Notes under the pieces: generated by a model
What the model was told of the DNA's origin: nothing
The model's database searches: none
Seen by the model: only the letters and a program-made list of their open reading frames with translations
Shown here: in pieces, positions 17,842 to 25,744 of the stretch
Layout: each line of letters starts with the position of its first letter
How positions within the stretch are numbered: the stretch's first letter is position 1
Program-made: the position numbers and the translations under genes
NCBI RefSeq assembly: GCF_001748245.1
Contig: NZ_BDFO01000001.1
Location: 421,740 to 485,739, forward strand
Origin: Oligoflexus tunisiensis
GTDB lineage: Bacteria; Bdellovibrionota_B; Oligoflexia; Oligoflexales; Oligoflexaceae
Direction of reading: 5' to 3'
DNA length: 64,000 nt

Positions 17842-19821
17842 TCACGGATTTGAAGCCGCCTTCGAAGAGAAAAGGAGCTTTTCCAGGAACATGACAGTCG
17901 TCTGCAGATAAACCGACTGATTCGCCTTCTTCCGGAAGCCATGGCCTTCATCCTTGGCCAACAGATACCAGGCATCGTTGCCGCTCGCCCGCACAGCCTT
18001 TACAATTTGCTCCGCTTCCGAAGCAGGAACGCGCGGATCGTTCAGACCTTGCACCACAAAGAGAGGCTTTTGAATCTTCTTCACATTGGTCAGAGGCGAA
18101 ATCTTGTCGAGGAAGGCCTTCATATCGGGATCACGCTCGTCGCCGTATTCGACGCGGCGCAGATCCTGGCGATAGGATTTGGTGTTGGTCAGGAAGCTGA
18201 TGAAGTGGCTGATGCCAACATTTTCGATACCACCTGCCAGGCGATCGCTGTAATAGGTCATCGACGCGAGGGTCATGTAGCCACCATAGGAGCCACCCAT
18301 CACCACCACCCTGTTCGCGTCCAGATCCGGTTGCGTTGCAATCCAGTCCAGCAGCGCACCGATGTCCTTCACGGAGTCTTCGCGCTTGTAGCCGTTATCC
18401 AGAGTCAAATAGGTTTTGCCATATCCTGCCGAGCCGCGAACGTTGGGAGCGATGACGGCGATTCCCATTTCCGTAGCATAGTATTGAAAGGTGGCCGAGA
18501 AACCAGGACGGAACTGCGACTCCGGACCTCCATGAATGTTGATGACAACCGGCAGCTTGCCTTTGTTATTTTCTGGTTTATAGATGAAGGCCGGGATCAA
18601 ACGTGGCTTGCCAGCCTCCTGATCAAACGTAGGATAGGAGAAGAGCTGGGGCTCCACGAAATTATTCCTGTTCAAACCACCGACTTCACTCTCGGTCCAG
18701 ACCTGCAGCTTATTGCTCTTCAGATCGTATACAAAGGTATCACCCGGTGATTTCGCCGAGGAGAGAGTCATGGCAAGGAGGTTGTTCTTTTGTGGGTGGA
18801 AGAAAAAGCTTCCAATCTGTCCCACCGGAATGCCTTTCAGTTCCTTGTAGGACAGTTTTTTTGTATCCATGTTGTAGAGCTTGCTGATGCCGCCTTCGTT
18901 CGTCTCAAACACCAGGGTCTTGCCATCCGGGGAAAGCCGGGCCGCATTCACATCCCATTTGATATTGGCCGTGATGGGCTTGGCTGTTTTCCTGGCAATG
19001 TCATAGGTGTAAAGCGTCTTGAATTCCCCTTGCCCATCGTTCGAAAGGAAAATCTGCCGATTGTCCTTCGCAAACGCCGCCGTCCCAAAGGCCATTTTCA
19101 CTCCCGGGAAAAGCTGCTCGAGCTTCTTCTTTTTCATATCGTAAAGGTAGAGGTAATTTTCGTTGGCTGAGACCGCTTTCGCCACGAGCAAAAGGGAACC
19201 GTCCCAGCTGAATTCCACCGGCTCCCAGGTGCCGCCTTCCTGCACCACAATCTGAGCCTGGCTGTTGGGGTCGCTTAAATCCTGAATATAGACATCAGTA
19301 TCCTTGCCGTTGCGTTTGGTGCTCGCAAAAGCCATCATGCGGCCCTGATGATCCCACATGGCTGATTCATTGCGTGATTCACCATCGGTCAGCATGCGGG
19401 AACGGCCTGATTCCAAATCGAGCAGATAAATCTGTGAATATTCGTTGCCACCCTTGTCCTTCAGGAAAAGCAGTCGCGGAGCCACCGGACTCACATCCGC
19501 CGCACCCACCGGTTCATCGAAGAAGGTCACCTGCTTGCGATACTGCAGCGGTCCTTTCACGGTATGCAGCTGAGTCGCTTCGGCAAACCGTGTGCTAATC
19601 ACCAGCCCCTGATCGCCTGGAAGCCAGCCACGTACCGATGCGGAACGGATATTTTCATACTGGTTCAAGCGCTCTTTCAAAGCGGAAGGAATCTCGGGAA
19701 TATTTTCCATCACCAGATTGCCAACCTCGCGTCGGCTCACGTCCTTGCTGCTGGCTGCCTGTACGGTCGACGTACAGAGGACGACCAGGGCCAGAAAAGA
19801 AATAGACTTCAGACTTCGCAT
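17842..19821 (-). CDS. Secreted S9-family prolyl-oligopeptidase-type peptidase
   Basis: 659 aa. The ATG at 19821 has AGGAG nine bases upstream and opens a clear signal peptide (residues 1-22, cut after VQAA); the longer open frame upstream is not used. The first 400 residues form a WD40-like beta-propeller with repeats such as DQGLVISTR and LSPDGKTLVFE. The C-terminal alpha/beta-hydrolase domain carries nucleophile Ser in GGSYGGYMT, the acid in GLNDPRVP and the His in DEGHGF. It should cleave oligopeptides in the periplasm. It stands alone, with divergent spacing of 109 bases to the GSCFA gene. Confidence 0.92.
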   Translation of the reverse strand: MRSLKSISFLALVVLCTSTVQAASSKDVSRREVGNLVMENIPEIPSALKERLNQYENIRSASVRGWLPGDQGLVISTRFAEATQLHTVKGPLQYRKQVTFFDEPVGAADVSPVAPRLLFLKDKGGNEYSQIYLLDLESGRSRMLTDGESRNESAMWDHQGRMMAFASTKRNGKDTDVYIQDLSDPNSQAQIVVQEGGTWEPVEFSWDGSLLLVAKAVSANENYLYLYDMKKKKLEQLFPGVKMAFGTAAFAKDNRQIFLSNDGQGEFKTLYTYDIARKTAKPITANIKWDVNAARLSPDGKTLVFETNEGGISKLYNMDTKKLSYKELKGIPVGQIGSFFFHPQKNNLLAMTLSSAKSPGDTFVYDLKSNKLQVWTESEVGGLNRNNFVEPQLFSYPTFDQEAGKPRLIPAFIYKPENNKGKLPVVINIHGGPESQFRPGFSATFQYYATEMGIAVIAPNVRGSAGYGKTYLTLDNGYKREDSVKDIGALLDWIATQPDLDANRVVVMGGSYGGYMTLASMTYYSDRLAGGIENVGISHFISFLTNTKSYRQDLRRVEYGDERDPDMKAFLDKISPLTNVKKIQKPLFVVQGLNDPRVPASEAEQIVKAVRASGNDAWYLLAKDEGHGFRKKANQSVYLQTTVMFLEKLLFSSKAASNP

Positions 19822-19930
19822 AGAGAAAAACTCCTGATTAAAGGGTCTGCAGCACTCTAGCGGCTGATTGCGGGCGCTTGCAATGTGAACTTGGGTCCGC
19901 CATAATACGCTGCTAATTTTGAGGGGATTT

Positions 19931-20899
19931 ATGAAGTCATTTCGAACGGATTTAACCCTGCCGCCTGATCTTTTTTTGGACCAAAGCCGGCTCATTTTAA
20001 CGCTGGGTTCCTGCTTTGCCGAGCATATGGGGCAAAAACTGCTGGATTTCAAATGGTCGGGTTTAAACGCCCCCTTTGGGACACTTTTTCATCCTTTGGC
20101 TTTGAGCAAACTTCTGCGGCTGGCTGTGGAGGGGAAGGATCTGGATGAGGCTTTGTTTGTGGAACATGATGGAGCTGTTTTTCATCATGATCTGCACAGC
20201 CGGTTTCATGCGGTGGATGCGGCGGCGCTGCAGGAACAATGGCGTCTTCTTTCCGCTGATGTACGGGAGGTCTTGGAGAAGGAACCCTTCATTCTTTTAA
20301 CACTTGGGACAGCCTGGGTTTATGAACGGAAGCTGGATGGGAAACCCGTCGCCAACTGTCATAAGCAGCCGTTGCAACTCTTCCATAAGCGTCTGCTGCA
20401 AGCTGAGGAAATTCGTGCCGCGCTGCAGGATATTTTGAATCTTCTGCCCCGATCTTCACCACTCATTATCAGTTTGAGTCCTGTGCGGCATACGCGGGAT
20501 ACTCTAATTGGAAACTCTTTGAGCAAAAGCCTGTTGTTAGTTCATATCCACGAGTTTGTCACAAAGCACCCGGATCGTGTCCGTTATTTCCCTGCCTACG
20601 AGATCATGCTGGATGATCTGCGCGATTACCGCTTCTATGAGCCGGATATGATCCATCCCTCCGCCGAGGCGATCGAATACATCTGGGAAAAATTCACGGA
20701 AGCTTATGCTACCGACGCAACCAAAACATTTCTGCGTCGCTGGCTTCTGGTGCTCAATACCTTGCGTCACCGGCCGCTTCGTATCGAGGCGCCTTCCTAT
20801 CAGAAACATCTTCAGTTCGTCATGCAGGAGTTGGAAAGTTTCACGGGATTGGATTGTTCCCGGGAGAAGGCTGAACTGGTCGCCCGAATTTTATCGTAA
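19931..20899 (+). CDS. GSCFA-domain protein (SGNH-hydrolase-like)
   Basis: 322 aa, ATG with GAGGGG upstream. The family name motif GSCFA is at residues 26-30 (LTLGSCFAEHMG) and contains the block I position of SGNH hydrolases, with Cys after Ser. Further family signatures are APFGTLFHP, LTLGTAWVY, ISLSPVRHTRD and MIHPSAEAIEYIW. No signal peptide is seen, so it is cytoplasmic. The enzymatic substrate is unknown in the family; an esterase-like role is only suggested by fold. Confidence 0.88.
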   Translation: MKSFRTDLTLPPDLFLDQSRLILTLGSCFAEHMGQKLLDFKWSGLNAPFGTLFHPLALSKLLRLAVEGKDLDEALFVEHDGAVFHHDLHSRFHAVDAAALQEQWRLLSADVREVLEKEPFILLTLGTAWVYERKLDGKPVANCHKQPLQLFHKRLLQAEEIRAALQDILNLLPRSSPLIISLSPVRHTRDTLIGNSLSKSLLLVHIHEFVTKHPDRVRYFPAYEIMLDDLRDYRFYEPDMIHPSAEAIEYIWEKFTEAYATDATKTFLRRWLLVLNTLRHRPLRIEAPSYQKHLQFVMQELESFTGLDCSREKAELVARILS

Positions 20900-21030
20900 G
20901 CGTCAGGTGAGCTCATCACATCGATTATCGTCAAAAACACTCATCACTCCATCAGGTAGATTGATCCATTCGGATAGGAATCCTGCTGCAGGCGAATTTC
21001 TCTTGCCAAATTTTGTATTCGGGTGTTACT

Positions 21031-21049
21031 GAGAATGAGAATCAATTTC
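21031..21049 (+). promoter_or_regulatory. Fur-box-like operator
   Basis: GAGAATGAGAATCAATTTC matches 15 of 19 positions of the classical Fur consensus and keeps the hexamer-array pattern GA(G)AAT GA(G)AAT CA. It lies 20 bases before the start of the secreted protein at 21069. A possible -35 (TTGCCA, 21003-21008) is upstream, but its -10 partner is poor. It predicts repression by iron-loaded Fur. Confidence 0.55.
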
Positions 21050-21068
21050 AATCTCGAAGGAGTTCATA

Positions 21069-22223
21069 ATGTTTACTGGATCTTATCGCTTCCTGCTTTG
21101 GACCTTCGCGGCCTTTGCAACGACAGCGCCAGCGGCAACAGGTTTCCGTGTGCTCTACGACAGTACGAAAGATCACGCTAAAGTTGGCGAGCTGGAGGCA
21201 GCTCCGATCTCAGGATGGGTTTCCCTGACTAACAAGGGTGAAGTGGCCGCGAGCACCTACGCTCCGAATGGTGGGGCGAATATGCTGCTGACATTTAAAG
21301 ATGGGCGTCCGGAAGTCTCATTGAAAACTGAAAACAGGATCAACAACTTCATTTTCAATGAAGCGAATGAAGCCGTTGTCTGGGCTGAAGGTGCGCTTTA
21401 TCTGGATGCTTTCGGCAAGAGCAAGCCTCTGAGTAGCCCTGCCAATGGCATGGCGTCTGTTCATGACTTCAACACGAAGCATCAGGTCGTATTCGGAAAG
21501 CAGGACGGCTACGATTTCCTTCTGGAGGAGATACGGCTCACCGATGTCGAGAATCCCGAGGCTTCAAAATTGCTGGTTAAAACGTTGGACGAGGACGGAC
21601 TCAATGAGTCGCCGTTCATCAATGTTGGACATGTTCGCATCAACAATAGCGGCAGGATTGTGTTCATGGGCAAGGAGGGAACCTGGGCCGATCGGCAAAC
21701 GCCGGGCTGGCAAAACACCGCGGATATCTATACCGTGGACGCCGAAGGCAACTGGTCGCAGGTCAAGCGCACGGGGAGTTATAACATTATTCCTTATCGT
21801 CCATTCTGGATCAGTGACGCAGATCATGTGGTCTACGAAGCGGAGGATAGTGCGGGAGCCACTCACTATTATGTCACGACCATGGATGGCAGTGGAAAAA
21901 CATGGCAGATTGGGCTCCAGGACAATCTGAGTGGTGTGACTGTATTGGATGTTTCCGTGTCCGGTCGCATCCTGTTTGAAGCCAGGAATGCGGGAGGTGA
22001 GATTGGTTTCTATGTGAGTCAGGAGAATGGGCCTGCTCAGTTGGTTCTTGGTACTGCTGAAGCCCTGTCCATCCATGACAAGTTGTTTCTGGTGGATCTG
22101 CGTTATGGATGCCTGGCCTTTGGCAGCTTGAATGATCATGATGAAGTTGTGTTGAATCTGCCGCTTCTAAATGCGGGCGACAAGAGTCCGTATGGGAATG
22201 TGTTGATTCATCTGAGTCTTTGA
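21069..22223 (+). CDS. Secreted protein of unknown function with beta-propeller-like repeats
   Basis: 384 aa, ATG with AAGGAG six bases upstream. A signal peptide is visible (residues 1-23, cut near TAPAAT). The mature part contains repeated strand-turn units with aromatic and Asp/Asn turns (for example ISGWVSLTNKGEVAAS, RINNSGRIVFMGKEG, DVSVSGRILFEARNAGG), like the propellers of TolB-type or choice-of-anchor proteins. No catalytic motif is recognised. A Fur-like site sits directly upstream and an intrinsic terminator directly downstream, so it forms a single-gene unit that may be expressed under iron limitation. Function unknown. Confidence 0.8.
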   Translation: MFTGSYRFLLWTFAAFATTAPAATGFRVLYDSTKDHAKVGELEAAPISGWVSLTNKGEVAASTYAPNGGANMLLTFKDGRPEVSLKTENRINNFIFNEANEAVVWAEGALYLDAFGKSKPLSSPANGMASVHDFNTKHQVVFGKQDGYDFLLEEIRLTDVENPEASKLLVKTLDEDGLNESPFINVGHVRINNSGRIVFMGKEGTWADRQTPGWQNTADIYTVDAEGNWSQVKRTGSYNIIPYRPFWISDADHVVYEAEDSAGATHYYVTTMDGSGKTWQIGLQDNLSGVTVLDVSVSGRILFEARNAGGEIGFYVSQENGPAQLVLGTAEALSIHDKLFLVDLRYGCLAFGSLNDHDEVVLNLPLLNAGDKSPYGNVLIHLSL

Positions 22224-22256
22224 TTCGAGTGGTGTGTATTTCATTGATGTTATCGG

Positions 22257-22280
22257 AAGGTGGGGTGTCCCACCTTTTTT
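22257..22280 (+). terminator. Intrinsic terminator of the Fur-box gene
   Basis: An eight-base stem AAGGTGGG/CCCACCTT with a GTGT loop is followed directly by a T-run on the plus strand. It lies 33 bases after the stop of the secreted protein. Confidence 0.85.
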
Positions 22281-22374
22281 GTTGTCGCTCGCTGGTTGCT
22301 TCGCTCGGTTTCTGTCTTTGGCCCCATGGAAACCTTCCATCTTATAATATATCAATGATTATGCAGTGATATTC

Positions 22375-22440
22375 ATATGTCGACAAAAGCTGATTTAATC
22401 GACATATTTTCTTGATATGTCGATGCTATCGAGATATGTC
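22375..22440. promoter_or_regulatory. Repeated ATATGTCGA operator before the fic gene
   Basis: ATATGTCGA occurs at 22375-22383 and 22415-22423, its inverted copy TCGACATAT at 22399-22407, and a shortened ATATGTC at 22434-22440 overlapping the fic start codon. The spacing of mixed direct and inverted copies within 66 bases is typical of a repressor-binding array. A TATAAT stands at 22343-22348. The Fic protein's own C-terminal winged-helix-like region is a candidate ligand. Confidence 0.55.
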
Positions 22441-23545
22441 ATTTGATCCGGCGTCCCTTTACAACTCGCTTCCATTGCTTCCACTCTCAACAGATATTGA
22501 AACCAAAGGTATCTTGAAAAAATGCATTGACGCACGAAGGGCACTGGCAGACCTGAAGATTCTTGGTGAATCAATTCCAAACCAAGCCGTCCTCATCAAT
22601 ACCATCCCTTTATTGGAAGCAAAAGATAGTTCAGAAATAGAGAATATCGTTACCACGACAGATCGGCTTTTTTGTTTTGCCTTTGACAATGAAGAGAAAA
22701 CTGATCATGCAACAAAAGAAGCCTTGCGATATAGAACCGCGCTTTTCGAAGGCTATCATTCGCTCAAAGTTCGTCCGCTGAGTGTCGCAACTGCTGTAGA
22801 AGTTTGTTCAGTTATCAAGGCAAGCCCAATGGATATCCGAAATGTTCCCGGGACTGCGTTGGCCAATGATAAGACCGGTGAAGTTATTTATACCCCCCCT
22901 GCAGGCGCAGCTTTACTCCGGGAGAAGTTGAGTAACTGGGAAAAATTTTTGCACAATGAAGTCAATATAGATCCGCTGATTCGAATGGCTGTGACGCACT
23001 ATCAATTTGAAGCCATCCATCCTTTTACGGATGGTAATGGTCGGACAGGTCGAGTCTTGAACCTCTTGTTCCTGACGTATGAAGGACTTCTTGCTCAGCC
23101 TATTCTTTATCTCAGTCGTTACATACTGGCACACAAATTGGATTATTACTCTCTCCTGCTTCAAGTCACTCGAAACCAGGAATGGGAGCCCTGGATACTC
23201 TATATGCTAACAGGGGTTGCGGAGACAGCGCAGTGGACTGCCAGAAAAATCACAGCAATTAGAGAGCTTATCGATGAAACCGTGTCTTATGTTCGACACC
23301 GATTACCCAAGATTTACACGAGAGAGCTCGTGGATGCTATTTTTGTGCAGCCCTACTGCAGAATAGGGAATCTGGTCGATCAAAAGATTGCAAAGCGAGA
23401 GACGGCTTCTATGTACCTTAAGCAGCTTTGTGAAATCGGAGTGTTATATGAAGAAAAATTTGGGCGGGATAAAATTTTCCTTCATCCGAAATTCATGCGA
23501 CTCTTGACCAGTTCAGAGCATGCGTTTGAGAGATACCCTCGATGA
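22436..23545 (+). CDS. Fic-domain AMP-transferase with N-terminal inhibitory motif
   Basis: 369 aa from the ATG at 22436; a TTG start eight codons earlier is less likely. The Fic core motif HPFTDGNGRTGR (residues 195-206) has the catalytic His, the acidic metal residue and the nucleotide-binding Arg, so the enzyme should transfer AMP or a related moiety onto proteins. SSEIEN (65-70) fits the (S/T)xxxE(G/N) inhibitory helix, placed N-terminally as in class II Fic proteins. Residues about 300-365 resemble a winged helix. The gene is noticeably more AT-rich than its neighbours and has no partner antitoxin, suggesting lateral acquisition of a self-regulated Fic. Confidence 0.92.
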   Translation: MSFDPASLYNSLPLLPLSTDIETKGILKKCIDARRALADLKILGESIPNQAVLINTIPLLEAKDSSEIENIVTTTDRLFCFAFDNEEKTDHATKEALRYRTALFEGYHSLKVRPLSVATAVEVCSVIKASPMDIRNVPGTALANDKTGEVIYTPPAGAALLREKLSNWEKFLHNEVNIDPLIRMAVTHYQFEAIHPFTDGNGRTGRVLNLLFLTYEGLLAQPILYLSRYILAHKLDYYSLLLQVTRNQEWEPWILYMLTGVAETAQWTARKITAIRELIDETVSYVRHRLPKIYTRELVDAIFVQPYCRIGNLVDQKIAKRETASMYLKQLCEIGVLYEEKFGRDKIFLHPKFMRLLTSSEHAFERYPR

Positions 23546-23655
23546 AGTAAAACCCACAGTTTACACTTGATCTGACGTTCTTTAAAATTGGTTGAGCCCT
23601 CATCCGACAGGAAAACTCCAGACCTTGATAAAAACCTGCCGAAACGGAGTAGCTT

Positions 23656-24090
23656 ATGACGACGTTCAATACATCCCGTGAAATCCCGGCAACCGTGGAA
23701 CAAGTCTTTGCAGCATTCAGCCATCCGGAACGCCTGGCCCGGTGGTGGGGGCCCGCGGGATTCACCAATACTTTCAGTGTCTGCGAGTTCAAGAATGGTG
23801 GGCGTTGGTCTTTCATCATGCACGGACCGGATGGCAGGAACTATCCAAACGAAAATGTGTTTGCAGAAATAGAAGCACCGAGGAGGATCGTTGTTCAGCA
23901 CGTCTCGGAGCCAAAGTATCGCTTAACCGTTGTCCTGGCTCCGTCGGCAGAGGGAACTGTTGTATCCTGGTCGCAGGCTTTCGAGAATTCAGAAGTTGCC
24001 AACCGTATGGAACGCATCGTCGTCCCCGCCAATGAGCAGAACCTTGATCGCCTGTCGATTGAGGTTTTAGGTAAACCCGGCGGCGACTAA
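23656..24090 (+). CDS. SRPBCC/AHSA1-domain protein
   Basis: 144 aa, ATG with GGAG six bases upstream. The START-like fold is indicated by REIPATVEQVFAAFSHPERLARWWGP at the N-terminus (residues 8-33), then FKNGGRWSFIMHGPDG and a closing long helix. Members bind hydrophobic ligands or act as Hsp90 co-chaperone-like domains; many in this subgroup have no known role. It is soluble and cytoplasmic. The gene is followed 102 bases later by the DUF1801 protein, a pairing sometimes seen because both families occur in stress-related accessory clusters, but no operon link is proven. Confidence 0.85.
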   Translation: MTTFNTSREIPATVEQVFAAFSHPERLARWWGPAGFTNTFSVCEFKNGGRWSFIMHGPDGRNYPNENVFAEIEAPRRIVVQHVSEPKYRLTVVLAPSAEGTVVSWSQAFENSEVANRMERIVVPANEQNLDRLSIEVLGKPGGD

Positions 24091-24192
24091 CAAGGCCGTG
24101 GCTCAACTTCGACCCTCTCGGGTCAAGTTCGGACTTTTACTTCCATGGAAAATGATTGAAAATATCCCAGTCTATCTGTTGGAGTGAACGCC

Positions 24193-24750
24193 ATGGCTAA
24201 AAAAACGTCCAGGAAGTCGGCAAAATCTGCGAAGAAGTCTGCAAAGAAGGCCACAAAGAAGCCTGCAAAGAAGCCTGCAAAGAAGCCTGCAAAGAATTCG
24301 GCAAAAGCTGCGAAGAAGGCCACAAAGAAGGTCGCAAAGAAATCTGCGAAGCCAACCCTGCTCTCAGGCGGCAACCCTCAGATCGCGAAGGGTGACGGCG
24401 ATGCTCCCGTGCAGGCCTATATTGCGGCCATGCCGGGCTGGAAAAGCGACGTCGGTCGCCGCCTCGATGCCCTCATCGTGCGCATCGTGCCCAACGTGCG
24501 CAAGGCGGTGAAGTGGAATTCGCCTTTCTATGGCGTGGAGGGTCAGGGCTGGTTCCTCAGTTATCATTGCTTCACGAAATATATCAAAATAGCTTTCTTC
24601 CGCGGAGCGTCGCTGAGCCCACTCCCCCCCGGCGAATCCAAGGACAAGCATGTGCGCTACCTCGATATCTACGAGGACGAGCAGCTCGACCAGGAGCACC
24701 TGGCGAGTTGGATTAAGCAGGCATCTGAGCTGCCCGGCTGGGTCCCGTAA
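24193..24750 (+). CDS. DUF1801-domain protein with a histone-H1-like lysine-rich tail
   Basis: 185 aa from the ATG at 24193 (GGAG eight bases upstream). Residues 4-55 are almost only Lys, Ala, Pro, Ser and Thr, in AKKPAKKP-type repeats like the tails of bacterial histone-H1-like proteins. Residues about 70-185 form a YdhG/DUF1801 domain (VQAYIAAMPGW, VRKAVKWNSPFYGVEG). The tail should bind DNA or RNA without sequence preference and could tether the domain to the nucleoid. The tail's coding DNA includes a perfect 12-bp tandem repeat, so its length may vary between strains. A convergent hairpin terminator follows. Confidence 0.85.
   Translation: MAKKTSRKSAKSAKKSAKKATKKPAKKPAKKPAKNSAKAAKKATKKVAKKSAKPTLLSGGNPQIAKGDGDAPVQAYIAAMPGWKSDVGRRLDALIVRIVPNVRKAVKWNSPFYGVEGQGWFLSYHCFTKYIKIAFFRGASLSPLPPGESKDKHVRYLDIYEDEQLDQEHLASWIKQASELPGWVP
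24261..24296 (+). repeat. Three perfect 12-bp tandem repeats in the lysine-rich tail
   Basis: GCCTGCAAAGAA is repeated exactly at 24261-24272, 24273-24284 and 24285-24296, each encoding Lys-Pro-Ala-Lys spacing. Slippage here would change tail length in frame by four residues. Confidence 0.9.
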
Positions 24751-24766
24751 CGGTCGTCACAGAGCC

Positions 24767-24797
24767 GGCGTCTGCTGTCCTCCCGACAACAGACGCC
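24767..24797. terminator. Hairpin between convergent genes
   Basis: GGCGTCTG (24767-24774) pairs with CAGACGCC (24790-24797), with an inner GTC/GAC extension. It lies between the stops of the DUF1801 gene and the minus-strand gene at 24815. No strong T-run follows; it is a likely bidirectional terminator. Confidence 0.6.
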
Positions 24798-24814
24798 CGT
24801 TCCTCTCCTGCTTG

Positions 24815-25141
24815 CTATTTCTTCGTACTCACCACAAAATCCGGACCCTGAATCGCCGCTTTAATCGCCGGCGAGGCCAGAACGCGCTCGCCCTGTTTCA
24901 GAATCAACCTGCGACCCAGGTTTTGAGACGTTATCTGCCCCAGTGCTTTGGCATCTTCGGGTTTCAGTCGAACCGAGAGCTCGTGATCGCCCATTTTCTT
25001 CATCTCATAGTCGAGCACGGTAAGAACCGAAGGTTCACTCTCTTCTGTGAGGTGAAAACTCAAGGGTAATGCCTTCGCCAGCAGTAATGGACTCATCAAG
25101 GAAAGCTCGACAAACAGAGCGCCCCAGGAAAGCTTTTTCAT
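24815..25141 (-). CDS. Small secreted protein resembling the SecD P1-head domain
   Basis: 108 aa, ATG with a perfect AGGAGG five bases upstream. A signal peptide covers residues 1-23. The rest (SVRLKPEDAKALGQITSQ, NLGRRLILKQGERVLASP, AIKAAIQG) matches the pattern of the SecD/SecDF periplasmic P1 head (vGRRLAIvlDGkVlSAPvI), but here it stands alone without membrane helices. It is probably a periplasmic protein using this fold for binding. It is the second gene of a two-gene minus-strand unit, 35 bases after the 25177-25506 gene. Confidence 0.7.
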   Translation of the reverse strand: MKKLSWGALFVELSLMSPLLLAKALPLSFHLTEESEPSVLTVLDYEMKKMGDHELSVRLKPEDAKALGQITSQNLGRRLILKQGERVLASPAIKAAIQGPDFVVSTKK

Positions 25142-25176
25142 GGAATCCTCCTATGGTTGTGTTTCAGTTGAATGCT

Positions 25177-25506
25177 TCAGCTGTCACGCAACATGGGTGG
25201 ACTAAGACCAGAGCTGCGCCAGGCATCTCGCCTCGAGGTGTTGGAAGGGAAATCTGTAAAAAATATAAGATCAAAGGGAGTGCTGCCAGGCGGCGCCGCA
25301 TCGATGATCTGCGTAAAGAGAACCCCGAGAATCCTCTCAGACGCGGGTTCTGTCATTTTAAAGACGGAGGTTCTGTTCAGGTTGCTCGGCAGGTCTGATG
25401 GGGTCGTATAGTTTGTAGTCTTAACTTGGAATGCATCCGCACGCAGCTCGCTTTCCAGACCTGCGAATAGAAAAAGGAATGCGATAAGTGTGCGAATGCC
25501 AGGCAT
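25177..25506 (-). CDS. Small secreted protein of unknown function
   Basis: 109 aa, ATG with AGGAGG four bases upstream, which is the main reason to accept it as real. A signal peptide runs to about residue 23 (cut after LRADA). The mature part (KMTEPASERILGVLFTQIID, FFTDFPSNTSRRDAW) matches no family I recognise; it is short and likely periplasmic. It shares a transcription unit with the SecD-head-like protein downstream, so both may act together. Confidence 0.65.
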   Translation of the reverse strand: MPGIRTLIAFLFLFAGLESELRADAFQVKTTNYTTPSDLPSNLNRTSVFKMTEPASERILGVLFTQIIDAAPPGSTPFDLIFFTDFPSNTSRRDAWRSSGLSPPMLRDS

Positions 25507-25744
25507 GAAACCTCCTGATTTTTAATGTAAGGCCATCTTCCAGGAAATCAAGGGCTAAGTCTGTCCTGGATGGGTACACTCGCTCTTTGAAATCTTTAAT
25601 GTCGATCTGAGTGAGAAATGTTAGAATTAGTATTGAAAAAAATCGAAATTCCACTGACACCCTCATCCGGCAGCCGATCAGACTTTTCCAATGTCCGATG
25701 AGGTGATTTGCACGGGAATCAAAGAAGGCGGAGGTGCTTCGGTC

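Noticed and set aside
24261-24296. CRISPR-like repeat array
   Set aside because: Contiguous 12-bp tandem repeats without spacers inside a Lys-rich coding tail.
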